This document shows, piece by piece, positions 1 to 13,819 of a DNA stretch of 64,000 nt (position 1 is the stretch's first letter; each line of letters opens with the position of its first letter). The position numbers and the translations under genes were made by a program. Source of the DNA: Tethya wilhelma (taxonomy: Eukaryota > Porifera > Demospongiae > Tethyida > Tethyidae); NCBI GenBank assembly GCA_964030475.1, contig CAXIPT010000001.1, positions 18,938,423-19,002,422 of the forward strand, written 5' to 3'. The notes below the pieces were generated by a model. The model worked only from the letters and a program-made list of their open reading frames with translations, was not told the DNA's origin and searched no databases.

Positions 1-71
1 AACAATTTTCTTCAATTTTTGGCAACTTTAATAATAATTTTTACAGCAGTACACCAGTATAACAATAATTA

Positions 72-1140
72 TTATAATGTGAGATTAGATATGTCCACTT
101 TAGAGGCTTTGTCAATGTTTTTCATGCATAAAAACAAGGAAACAGTGAACATAAAGTTGTCAAAAGTCATGTACGCCAGCTGTCCTCTGATCTTTTGTAG
201 CCCAGCATTAGCTTGTTCATTGACCTGGCTGTTGATGCTCTTCAAATCATGAGAGTGCTTGTATGTGTCAAGGTTGTATCCGGACGAACAACCAATATGC
301 CCCTTCCAGTGAAATCGATCCACAGTGAAAAGGGTGTGTTGGAAAAAGTGCGGTTCCCTGTTTAGAATATATTGATGCAGCTTACATGCATTGTCATAAA
401 CTACTGTACTAGGAGCTGTTGAAAATCTGGAAGGGATGTTTAGGAGACTCGCAAGAGTCTAGCACTTGAAAACCATAGCAAACTCCATGGGGACAAAAAA
501 TGGTGAAAATCCCAGGAGATAAAGTAGGGTGTCCATATGATTCCTTTCTGCATGAATCTGTTGTGCGTCGACTCAATGTGGTATCCGCAACATAGTTTGC
601 TTCACCAACAAGTTTTGGCAAAGTTGGAAAAAAGCAAAGGTCGTCCTCAGAGAATGGTGATTGGTACCTTGAGGATGAAGGGCAATGGCCTTCAAAAGGC
701 GCTTTGTAAGTTCTGACAATGTGTTCTAAAATGTCTGATACTTCTTTTGTGGGTAGCCCTCTGGTGCTCTTGGTTGAGGCATGAAGAAAGTCAGCAAGAA
801 TTGGAACTGTTGTCTGCAGATCTGTCAGTCTGGAGTGATTGATTGAATCAAACACATTGATTGAGCCTGATGCAACAAGTGAGACAGTATCAAGAACCTG
901 CTGTTTCCCTCTGAATTGAAAAATGCCACGTGCAGGACTGTTACGAGCGAGCTCTGAAAAAAAAGGGCGATAGAGTTCAGGAGACTTGGCTAGCCCAGTA
1001 TCGGACTTCAACTTATTGAGAAATGTAGATAATGCTGGAAAATCAGCACTTCACAGGCGACAGAGCTCACTGAACTCACTTCTGGTCAGTTCTTTGTGAT
1101 GCTTGATACGACGACGATCCTTTGTGTTTCTGTCTCTCCT
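72..1140 (-). pseudogene. KDZ/HMGXB3-like transposase remnant
   Basis: A minus-strand reading frame carries signatures I associate with the KDZ-like transposases that gave rise to HMGXB3-type proteins: CPHGVCYGF (about 500), YDNACKLHQY (about 375) and DRFHWKGHIGCSSGYN (about 300). The frame is broken. A frameshift with loss of a few codons falls at about 409-425, just after HPFQIF, and an in-frame TGA lies at 1051-1053. The downstream part ends at a plausible natural stop near 72. The basic segment upstream (about 1055-1140) reads on in the same frame. No terminal inverted repeats were found, so the element borders are unknown. Family name is from memory of conserved motifs; a diverged host gene is the alternative, but the two lesions favour a dead copy. 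Confidence 0.6.
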
Positions 1141-1266
1141 ATGAATAGCTATAGTGAAGATGAGGATATGGAACCTCCAAAAAAGAAAGCCAAAGCCTTC
1201 ACTCCACTGGCCTTAAAAAAGGCTAAAAGAAACCATTCGAAGCCAAAACGATACATGCAGAACTGA
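1141..1266 (+). other. Short lysine-rich ORF, coding status unclear
   Basis: An ATG-initiated 41-codon ORF begins with an acidic run (SEDEDMEPP) and continues into a basic tail with PPKKKAK and LKKAKR, resembling a nuclear localisation signal. The open frame extends upstream to about 1033 without an ATG-proximal stop, so it could be the last exon of a gene or chance. It lies antisense to, and just upstream of, the transposase remnant. No family is recognised. Confidence 0.15.
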
Positions 1267-1386
1267 TTTTTCTAGTACTAGTTTTTACAAACATTGTTTT
1301 ATTACAATAAACTACTAACATCAATTTTTAGATTGACATGCAATTGTTAACGGTTATAGCAATTTTAGCACTCCATATAAGTTTTT

Positions 1387-1660
1387 GCCAACAATTGGCG
1401 AACAAAAAGTTGCCAAAAATGGAAGCAAGTATAGTTACTCCTAAAATTTACAAAATTTGGCAACAATTGGCAAACAAAAAGTTGCCAAAAATGGAAGCAA
1501 GTAGTTTATTCCTAAAATTTACAAAAATTGGCAACAATTGGCGAACAAAAATGGAAGCAAGTAGTTTATTCCTAAAATTTACAAAATTGGCAACATTTGG
1601 CGAACAAAAAGTTGCCAAAAATGGCAAGCTAGTAGTTCATATCTTCCTATAAAGAGAATA
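1387..1660. repeat. AT-rich minisatellite, about 72-bp unit
   Basis: About four tandem units begin near 1387, 1459, 1530 and 1589. Each contains TTGGCAACAATTGGCGAACA followed by GTTGCCAAAAATGGAAGC. The third unit lacks the GTTGCCAAAA part, making it about 12 bp shorter. Each unit holds the half-palindromes TTGGCAA and TTGCCAA. Decayed copies of TTGCCAAAA(C/T)TGGCAA continue to about 1885. Confidence 0.85.
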
Positions 1661-1818
1661 GTCCTTAAAAATTACCAAAACTGGCAAATATTGATCAATC
1701 AAAACTTGCCAAAACTGGAAGATAATGGGTAGGGATCAACTTATAAGAGTAAATGGAGATAGAAATTGCCAAAACTGGCAATTTCTAGCTAATAGTATGG
1801 TCAATATGGCATATTAAC

Positions 1819-1940
1819 CTATTCTCCAAAATTGCCAGGAATGGCAAAAAATGTTGCATTAAAAGTTGCCAAAATTGGCATCCGAACATACCTGGTTTGT
1901 ATTGCTTCTACTTTGAGATGAATTGCAAGTCTTTCCTGTT

Positions 1941-1981
<41 letters not shown>

Positions 1982-2304
1982 GTCAGTCCATCATCCTCAG
2001 AGACCAACCGTCTCCTCCCCTCAAACTCACACAAGCTGCTATGAGGTTGTCGTGGTACCATATTCCCCCGTCTTTGGCTACCTTTGTCTCGTGCATCCTC
2101 TCGGGATCTCCAGCCACTAGAACCGGTTTATCAGGATCAGCCTGTTTGGTTGGTAGGAGAGAAACAAATGTGTCAACAACCACTCAAAGATGGATGCCAT
2201 CATCTCACTGGTTCTAGTCCCCTCATCTCCTCCATGAAGGTCTTCAGTCTTCCAGGGAAATCAGGAGCAAATGCCTCAGGATCCACTGCTAGGAACGTTT
2301 GACC
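1819..2304 (-). pseudogene. Displaced copy of Ldh_2 dehydrogenase last three exons
   Basis: This stretch duplicates the final three exons of the intact dehydrogenase gene at 6702-9621. Copies match exon 7 (2209-2304), exon 8 (2031-2141) and exon 9 (from 1935), with splice sites and the (AC)n-filled last intron kept. Protein differences are few (HETK for HEAK, SLRG for SFRG). Similarity to the intron upstream of exon 7 runs on to about 2910, where a stub of the exon 6 donor end (GTGGCCAACCTG, minus) is the last homologous piece. No 5' exons remain in line, so it cannot encode the enzyme. The terminal exon reads through to a different stop at 1819. Confidence 0.8.
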
Positions 2305-2910
2305 CTGGAACAATAATTGCCACAAAATTCCTCGAACATTGACCAGTCATTAGTTTGAACACATGCATATATGTATGTATACTGTACTCACAAACAAGAG
2401 ATACCATAATATAGTGGGGAAGTTTTGTAGATTTTGTGTTCAAAAAAATTATGTTTGACAAGAGGCATCCATGAAAGTTATAGGAACTGTGTCACTATAT
2501 AAGTGCTGTTTTGTTACCAAAAATAAAATGTGTGACGTTTTTTGTTGACAAATGCACAATACATGTATGTACACAGAGTTAGTATTCGGACATGGTACCC
2601 AGATCGTGCTAGAAACAAGACAAAAAACGTCAAAAAAGGTCATAGAACATCACAAAATGTCCCATTTTATTTTTAGTAACAAAACAGCACTTATATTATA
2701 GCGACATAGTTAACACTCCTTTAAACTCTACAAAACTTTCCCGCTATTAGTATACCATACATTTTTAAGTTTGAACTACCACAAGCACTTTTATTAGCTA
2801 CTGTCGTAACATTCAATATGTGACCATAAATAATATACTCGAAGTATATTATCCGCTATGGCGTAACCTAATCTGAACCTCACCAGGTTGGCCACTAATT
2901 TGGTATAATG

Positions 2911-3069
2911 TATATGGCTGTTGTTTCTTTTTCATGATACTGTTTTGTTTTTTTTTCTAAGGCTAGATGTGGCTTGATACATGCACTGTATATGACATTA
3001 AAATCTCATTCATATATTCATTACTACCATCTTTATGAGGGGTCCTTCTGCCAGACCCTGCTTTCTTTT
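2911..3069. other. Non-coding spacer between rearranged Ldh_2 pieces
   Basis: AT-rich sequence with no supported gene. It lies between the end of the displaced 3' exons of the Ldh_2 gene and an inverted fragment of its exon 2. Confidence 0.5.
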
Positions 3070-3160
3070 TCGTACAGCTAGGCCACTCACACTGTTGTGA
3101 AGGACACCCCAGGCCATGGCACACATTGATGGAAAGAATGGTATGCCAATGAGAATTGAT
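3070..3160 (+). pseudogene. Inverted fragment of Ldh_2 dehydrogenase exon 2
   Basis: On the plus strand, GCCACTCACACTGTTGTGAA and the following bases match exon 2 of the intact minus-strand dehydrogenase gene (8654-8766), which encodes ATPTVVKETPG and AHVDGNNAIG. The copy encodes ATHTVVKDTPG, then shifts frame by one inserted base (CCAGGCCATGG against CCAGGCACTG). It is in opposite orientation to the nearby 3'-exon copy, so the duplicated gene was broken and partly inverted. Confidence 0.75.
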
Positions 3161-3435
3161 TCCTTCACATACTAGCTAGATAGCTATATATCTCTGTAGT
3201 GAAACAGAAAGTAAAACCTCTTAAAATTGATGTATCTACCAATCATGGGGTACCTATATCAACTTGGTTTAATGTCTTAATCAAGTGTCCAGATCCATCT
3301 GTTTTCTTCTCTCCTTGCATCATGGCTTCTTTCTTCTTTGTACTGCTGTAGGAATACAAATGGTGGTCGAAAATGAAAGCAGCAAACTTGCAACTTAAAT
3401 AACATGACGTCATAATTATTGTTGAGCTAGCTAAA

Positions 3436-6400
3436 ATGGCTATGAGGAGACAGTTGCGTGCTCTTCAAAATGACAGAAACCTGAGTCGTTTCATCATGAG
3501 GGATGCCCAACCCACTGGTAGACAACTGGGAGTCGGATCCTATGGCTCAGTTGAAGAGGTAAACTGGGAAACACCCTCTGATCTAGACACAGTGATATTT
3601 CAGTGATGTGTGTTTCATGTGTAGATTAAAGTTGGTGGGCTGGTGTGTGCTGGAAAGACCATTCATGAGGTGTTGCTTGAAGGAGGAAATGACGGTGCAG
3701 AGGATGTAGCAGAGAAATATGTTCAAGAGTGTCAGCTGATGGCCAGTCTTCGTCATCCCAATGTGACTCTATTTCTTGGGCTCTGTTTCCTACCACCAGC
3801 GACGTTGCCTGTGCTAGTGATGGAGAAACTTGAAGGGAGTCTGGACGATCTCCTTGAAACTGCACCCAACATCCCTCTGGCACTGAAGAGATCCATTCTG
3901 GAGGACGTAGCCAGGGGTCTTCTATACCTCCACCAAAGAGACCCTCCCATCATTCACAGGGACTTGACAGCAAGAAATGTCTTACTGACCTCCTCTTTTG
4001 CAGCTAAAATCACTGATTTGGGCAACTCTCGTATAGTCAATCTTCAACCTGGTCAGCTTGCTAGGACGTTCACTCGAATACCAGGTACCACAACATACAT
4101 GCCTCCTGAAGCTCTGAGCATGACTTCTCGATACGGTCCCAGTCTGGATATCTTCTCATTTGGTCATCTTGGCCTCTTCACTGGACTACAGGTGAGTGGT
4201 TTAGCTATGTAAACAATGACATGTATAATAGGTGTTTCCTGGAGACCTTCTGGAACCAACCCACCCAGATCCTGACAATCCAGAGAGGCTGGTGGCGCGT
4301 TCTGAAGTGGAACGTCGTGGAGTGTACTTTGAACAGCTGGAGAGATCCTTACTGCAGGGAGAAGAGCATCCATTTGTCCAACTGATAAAGCAATGTCTCC
4401 ACAACACTCCATCTCAGCGACCAACGACTGAGGTACTCCTGAGGACTCTGGAAGAGATGAGGGCACAGGTTGAAGGACCTTCAAGTATGGTTCGTATGAT
4501 GTCATGAAGCTGGACCTGATGAGGCAGGTAGCCATGACCAGGACCCTCAAGCAGTCTGAGAATGAAGTGAGGAGAAAGGACAGAGAGATCAGAAGACTTC
4601 AACAAGAGCTGGAACAAACACAGGTATGTGCTGAGGGAATTAATGAATGAAATGTTTGATTTACAACTATATCTTTGTTGACTGTTAGGAGGAGAAGACA
4701 GATGTTGAGGAGAGACTTAGAAATGAAACTACCAGATTGAACCAAGCACAGGTAAATACATAGCTAAACTAAATGTGTTTGAATGTTTGATCAGCAGCGG
4801 CTTTCTTCCAACTGATATAATTTGTAGGATAGACATCGCAATGAATTAGATGATCTGACCACCAGATTGAACCAAGCACATGTAGGTAACCCAACTCATC
4901 TCTTTGTATAAATTGACTAGTATAAGCATTAGCAAAATTATGAGTGTATTTCTCCATTGACATACTCAGGTTGATAGAGAAAGAGCTGAGGAGAGGGAGG
5001 TCAGAGTTCAGCTAGAGTCTGAGATAATGAGGCAAGTAAATGAGGAGAGAGTTGGCAGTCTACAAGAACAACTGAGACAACTTCAGGTGTGTTGGCATGA
5101 TTATATTTATTCATGATGTATTCTGTGCGTAGTGTATGTCTGTGGTCATATACCATATGCACATGAGGTTTCTCAACGATTTACTGGCTTACAGACTGAC
5201 CTGGGAGCTAAACAAGCTGACCTACAAGTCAAAGTAGCTCAGTTGAGGGACAAAGATGCTGACATTAGCAGACTTGAGAGAGAACTACAGAGTTGTCAGG
5301 CACAACTGCAAAGAGCTCAGGTTGGTAACATTCACTGCATGATCGTGATGGACTCTTCACTAACATTATTGTTTTCTCTTTGTCTCTCTCCCTCATTCAC
5401 AGGATGAGCTACAGCAAAAGAGAGCAACTCAAACTGCAGCTGTTGGACCACCACAATGTAGGAGGGGTGGGAGGAAGGTAGGAGTAGGAATATACAAAAG
5501 GTCGTGAATAATTATTCATACTCTCATTGTTTGTCTCTATAGACACCATTGTCTCAACTGAGACATCCTCTGAGGTTGAAATGGAGGCGGGGCAGAGACA
5601 TGCCAGTTGAAATAGAAGAATATCCACGTGTAGTCGTCATTGGGAGTAAAGTCTACATTGGAGGAGGGGTGTCTCCAACTGTGATGGTGTATGACGTACA
5701 TGATGATGAGATAAAGACACTCCCACCACTTAACTACAGTTACTATGGTATGGTGGCTCACAACAATCAACTAGTTACAGTCGGAGGACAGCACCACTTT
5801 ACTCGCAAGAGAACCAATAAATTATATGTCTTAAATCATCAACGTAATGTTTGGACCCAGCCTACCCACCCATGACCACACCATCCAGTCAGTCTTCTGT
5901 GATCTCTTACGACAGATTCCTACTAGTAGCTGGAGGAAGAGAAGAAGGACTCCGAGGCAAGTCCCTCTCAAGAGTTGAAGTCCTTGACAGCAGCAATCGG
6001 CAGTGGTACCAGACCACATCCCTTCCTGAGCCATGTTTTGATTTGACACCATGTGTGATTGGTAACATGGTGTACCTGTTAGGTGGATTGTTTGAATTTA
6101 CTGCAGCCAACAAGCAAGTTTATTGTGCATCATTAGACGAACTCATTGTAAATGCTCTTTCACCATCGACTGGTGCAACTCCATCTCCATGGAGTAGACT
6201 AACAGATCTCCCAGTGACAGTCCCCACTGCTTTAGCTCTCCAGGGTTCACTACTAGTCGTTGGGGGTACATTCAGTTCAGCCATTCATGCCTACCAACCT
6301 AGCTCCAACAGCTGGGTCACGGTTGGTGACCTACCAATCGAAAATGGCTGTTGTGGCTGTACCATCCTTCCCAATGGAGAGCTGTTGGTGGCTGGAGGAC

Positions 6401-6450
6401 AAAGTGGACTGAAGGAAGTACATATTGCTACCATTGAAAACAGTCATTAG
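3436..6450 (+). pseudogene. Kinase-coiled coil-Kelch gene with two frameshifts
   Basis: Nine exons are visible: 3436-3558, 3625-4191, 4232-4623, 4689-4751, 4828-4881, 4970-5086, 5195-5320, 5403-5477 and 5543-6450, all GT-AG. The product would be a TKL-type kinase (P-loop GVGSYGSV, catalytic loop HRDLTARN, DLG in place of DFG, MPPEA), then about 150 residues of coiled coil, then Kelch repeats (GGG, GG motifs with paired W). Two breaks interrupt it. Near 4476-4486 the frame runs to TGA at about 4505 while the conserved continuation (YDVMKLDLMRQ) is in another frame. Near 5857-5872 the frame ends after WTQPTHP while YPPMTTPSSQ continues out of frame. It is either a recent pseudogene or two sequencing indels. 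It differs from the paralogues at 32.9, 36.3 and 41.7 kb in having introns. Confidence 0.75.
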
Positions 6451-6701
6451 ATTTTCAATTTTTGTATTCATCTGTCCTAGTATTCCACTAATTATAAAGC
6501 TATTGTGTTTTCTATGATTATCAATTTGAACCTTATACCTTGCCTTATAATAATACACTGGCTGTCTAGAGGGTCTCAATATTATTACTTTGCCCCTCCC
6601 ACTCTTCTAATGACACCAGAAGAAGAGCTCTAATAACAAACACAACATGAAAATTAATAATCCAGCTGCATGTGCACGGCTATCATATTAGACCTGATAG
6701 T

Positions 6702-6757
6702 TCATTTTTGTCCACTTGTTTGTATTGCTTCTACTTTTAGATGAGTTGCAAGTCTTT

Positions 6758-6803
<46 letters not shown>

Positions 6804-9621
6804 AGTCCATCATCCTCAGAGACCAACCGTCTCCTCCCCTAAAACTCACACAAGCTGCTATGAGGTTGTCGTGGTACCATATTCCCCCGTCTTTGGCCAC
6901 CTTTGCCTCGTGCATCCTCTCGGGATCTCCAGCCACTAGAACCGGTTTATCAGGATCAGCCTGTTTGGTTGGTAGGAGGGAAACAAATGTGTCAACAACC
7001 ACTCAAAGATGGATGCCATCATCTCACTGGTTCTAGTCCCCTCATCTCCTCCATGAAGGTCTTCAGTCTTCCAGGGAAATCAGGAGCAAACGCCTCAGGA
7101 TCCACTGCTAGGAACGTTTGACCCTGGAACAATAATTGCCACAAAATTCCTCAAACATTGACCAGTCATTACATGTATGTATGAGTGTATTGTATTCACT
7201 AAGTCAGTGGTCAGAAGATACCTTATATGTAGGGGGAAAGTTTATTTTGTGGACTTTGCAACCACAAATTGAATTATCTTCATGTATGTACATGCAGCTC
7301 ATCCACAGAGTTAAACACAAAAATTCATGCCTAACAAGAGGCTAGCTGGCATCCTGTGAAAGTTTAAACTTTCCCGCTAGAATTAATTTTATTATACCAT
7401 GCATAACAATATTGAAGTTGAACTACCACAAATACTCTTATTAGCTATATACATTGTATGTGACTAGGCCCGTAGCCATGCCAGGGGATGTATTAGTTAG
7501 GTAATAATTCATGTGCTGTGTTTTAATAGTGAGTAAATCACCCATTACATGATTTTGTCTCAGAATCTGAGATTTGCATTTAAAAAATTCATGTGTTGTA
7601 AATCGTTATATATAATGTGCTCAAGAAAATGATATCAGTTTTGGATCTTAACATGTACACTGTCTGTCAGTGAATCATTAGAGAATATCATTATTTTTGA
7701 AATGGGATAATGGGAGTTCAGGTCCCCTCCCCCTGGCTACGGGCGTGGTGACTAAAGCTGGACCTCACCAGGTTGGCTACTCTGCTGTCTCCCTGCCACT
7801 TGCGGACGTGGGGACCATAAGCTCCGCCCCCTAGGATCCCTCCAAGTACCTCCACCATCATCCCCAGGCCATATCCCTTGTAACCCCCGGACTCTTCAGC
7901 TCCGCCCACATACAACAGAGCCCCTCCCTCCATCACTCTATTTGGGTCGTTTGTCTCCTTGCCCGATGAGTCCACGCCCCACCCGTTGGGGATGGGCTGC
8001 TCCTTTCTCCTCTGAATTTCGACCTTACCGAGGGCTACGGTGGTGGTCGCCATGTCCAACATGAAGGAGTCTCCATCAGCAGCCGGAGCTCCGAAGGATA
8101 TGGGGTTGGTCCCCAGGACAGCCTGAGGGGGGAATGATGGAATTGAAACTGAAATTTTAGTTTCTAAAGTTACATAAGAATGACTTTTATTTACCTACCT
8201 CTTTGGCTCTCGTAGCCACACCCAATGGGGAGGTGTTAGTAGTGGCCACACCCTGTAATTGGTGGGTTAATCATAAAAATAAGAAGAATTGAATAAACAA
8301 TCCATGGATCTTAATTGAAATGCATCCCTACTAAGAGTGCCAAGTTCAATAAGGTCATACAGAGTTCATTGCACTCACTATCAGTCCCTGCTCTATAGCC
8401 ATGAGGGAGTAGTAGCCAGCTATGCCAAAGTGATTCGAACCTGGAACACATAATGGTATTTATAGAACAGTAACCTAGGAGACGATGTACCATGTACCTT
8501 TACAAGTGACCATTCCTATGCCGACGGTCTTTGCCTTCTTCATTGCCAGATCCATACAGAAGGTCCCCACCACCTGACCTCAGACCGGCACAAATTATCA
8601 TTAATTTTTACTATCTTACCACATTATATGAACCATCGTTAGTTCTCACGTACGGTTCCTATGGCATTGTTTCCATCAACGTGTGCAGTGCCTGGGGTCT
8701 CCTTCACAACAGTGGGAGTGGCCTTCCCATCACACTGGCCACTCTCCAACTCCTTCACGTACATCTCTAGGGAAACAGGCAAAATAGAGCAATAAAAATT
8801 GATTGATATCCTCTCATCAAATAACATTCTTAAAGCCAGGTGTCTACCACTATTACATTATAATAGTATGTATTATCTATGGTGTAGCTTAATTATTGCT
8901 AGTCTCACTAGCTAGACTCTCTGCTAGAAATGGGAGGGTCTGCCAGACTGGTGAATTACATATATTACTTTTGTTCCCTGTTACCGAAATCGTAACAAGT
9001 AAACTAAATCAAAATCTAACTAAATCACCTGTTTTTGTTAACCTTTGTTAGTTGACCAAAACTAAATTGAAACCACATAGTAAACAGACAAGCACACATT
9101 GCGGTATCATATTCTAATGCAGCACAAATCACTATTAAAAGTACAATAGCTCTACTATATAAACATTCAGTGAAAGCTTAAGCTTAGTGCATACACCAAC
9201 ACCTTTTACATTCAGTTAATTAACTAGCTAAATTCTTTTTTCAAAGTTTAGTAACTAGGCAAATTATAACTAACTAAGGGTTTTGAAGGCTTTTTAACTA
9301 AAACAACATTAGATACAGTAAACAGGGAACAAAAAGTAGAATACGCAATTCACCAGACTCTCCTGTTTCTCGTGGAGAGTCCGGCAAGCGGCGAGACTCA
9401 CCCGCATTTCTCGCGGAGAGTGTGGCTAGCGAGACTAGCAAAGGGTCCATAAGCTTACCCAGTCTATTCAAGCCATGGCTGTAATGTCCGCGCTTGTCTC
9501 CAGCTAGTAGGACGTCTGCGAGACAGCTGGCGTGTTCAGGAGTCCCTCCAGCAGCTTCGATGCATCTACAAATGAACTTGCGGACGTTTTCAACTGCGAC
9601 AAGTTGGTAGGGAGAAGCCAT
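6702..9621 (-). CDS. Malate/L-lactate dehydrogenase family (Ldh_2) oxidoreductase
   Basis: Nine exons join in frame to 361 residues: 9459-9621, 8654-8766, 8498-8573, 8379-8440, 8199-8252, 7769-8122, 7028-7123, 6850-6960 and 6702-6758. All introns are GT-AG and lengths sum to 1086 nt. The product belongs to the Ldh_2 (YlbC/MDH2-type, non-Rossmann) NAD(P)-dependent 2-hydroxyacid oxidoreductases. Visible motifs are KRGHYSHGLNRL in exon 1, VTCKGSNHFGIAGYYS across exons 3-4, GTNPISFG and MLDMATTTVA in exon 6, and the glycine-rich GGYKGYGLGMMVEVL. Substrate (malate, lactate, sulfolactate or ureidoglycolate) cannot be told from sequence. Intron 8 is mostly an (AC)n microsatellite. The start lies 187 bp from the divergent PKA gene. 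Parts are duplicated at 1.8-3.2 kb. Confidence 0.92.
8897..9440. mobile_element. Non-autonomous element with long terminal inverted repeats
   Basis: Within intron 1 of the Ldh_2 gene, the left end TGCTAGTCTCACTAGCTAGA is matched in reverse complement by the right end (GCTAGCGAGACTAGCA at 9425-9440). Similarity continues about 60 bp inward through ACTCTC...GAAATG and TCTGCCAGACTGGTGAATT versus AATTCACCAGACTC. No coding sequence lies inside. The superfamily is not assignable; target-site duplication is unclear. Confidence 0.6.
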
Positions 9622-9808
9622 CTTAATGCTTGTCGCATAACCATAGATTATATAATCTATGGTATAACCACGCCTACATTTTCAGACACAGGGTGATCAC
9701 GTGAGAATCAGCAGCTGGCTTATTATCCCGCCCTTAGCCTTATTGATTTTTGGCAGATATCTTTTGGAAAAGGCAGGGGTACTAGTCAAAGAAGGAGAAG
9801 ACGAGAGA
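9622..9808. promoter_or_regulatory. Compact bidirectional promoter with a 24-bp palindrome
   Basis: Only 187 bp separate the start codons of the divergent Ldh_2 and PKA catalytic subunit genes, so the two promoters must share this stretch (inference). It contains a perfect palindrome at 9640-9663, ACCATAGATTAT followed by its reverse complement, about 20 bp upstream of the Ldh_2 ATG. No TATA box position can be assigned with confidence. Confidence 0.5.
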
Positions 9809-13305
<3,497 letters not shown>

Positions 13306-13819
13306 TCATCATTATTATTGAGACCACCCTATATCTTCAGCTAATACAATGTTTAACTACTACTACTGTTACTGCATGTGAAGTATGTACGTATGTTACT
13401 TGCCTACGCCTTCTTACATTGTCCGAATAGAAAGTCAAGTTAGTCTGCACAATTCATGATGCATTTGAAAGGAAAAAAAAATTAATCCAAAAAGAAAATC
13501 TTTTGTTTTCAGATTACAAACAAGTGATACGCACTACTGAGTAGGTTTTATTTGTTTTTTGTTTTCTTCTGTGTAAATAATATTGTATGTATGTATTTGC
13601 TGTACATATGTACATAAATTATTGGACTTTATAATAATAATAATGGCATTATAGACTTTTTAAAAGTATTGACCTTTTGTCCAGTTGTTTTGTGCGCGTA
13701 TTTTACGTGAAAAATATGCGTGCTATTTACCAATGACGTAATTTCAATTTAAAAGGGGGTGTGTCGAAATATAAAGGTGATGTGCCTACGCACAATTTTG
13801 TTACAAGCAGTCTCCAATC
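13306..13819. other. PKA 3' region and kinesin-DEP-ankyrin promoter
   Basis: No gene is seen. The first 350 bp are AT-rich with several near-polyadenylation signals (TAATAATAATAATGG near 13632). The last 120 bp should contain the promoter of the following gene. Confidence 0.4.

Noticed and set aside
1387..1660. CRISPR-like alternation of repeats and spacers
   Set aside because: Units differ in length and the spacers are copies of one another. It is a eukaryotic minisatellite.
6702..9621. Bacterial origin of the Ldh_2 gene by recent transfer
   Set aside because: Eight spliceosomal introns with fitting phases and a compact animal-style promoter argue for a long-resident eukaryotic gene.
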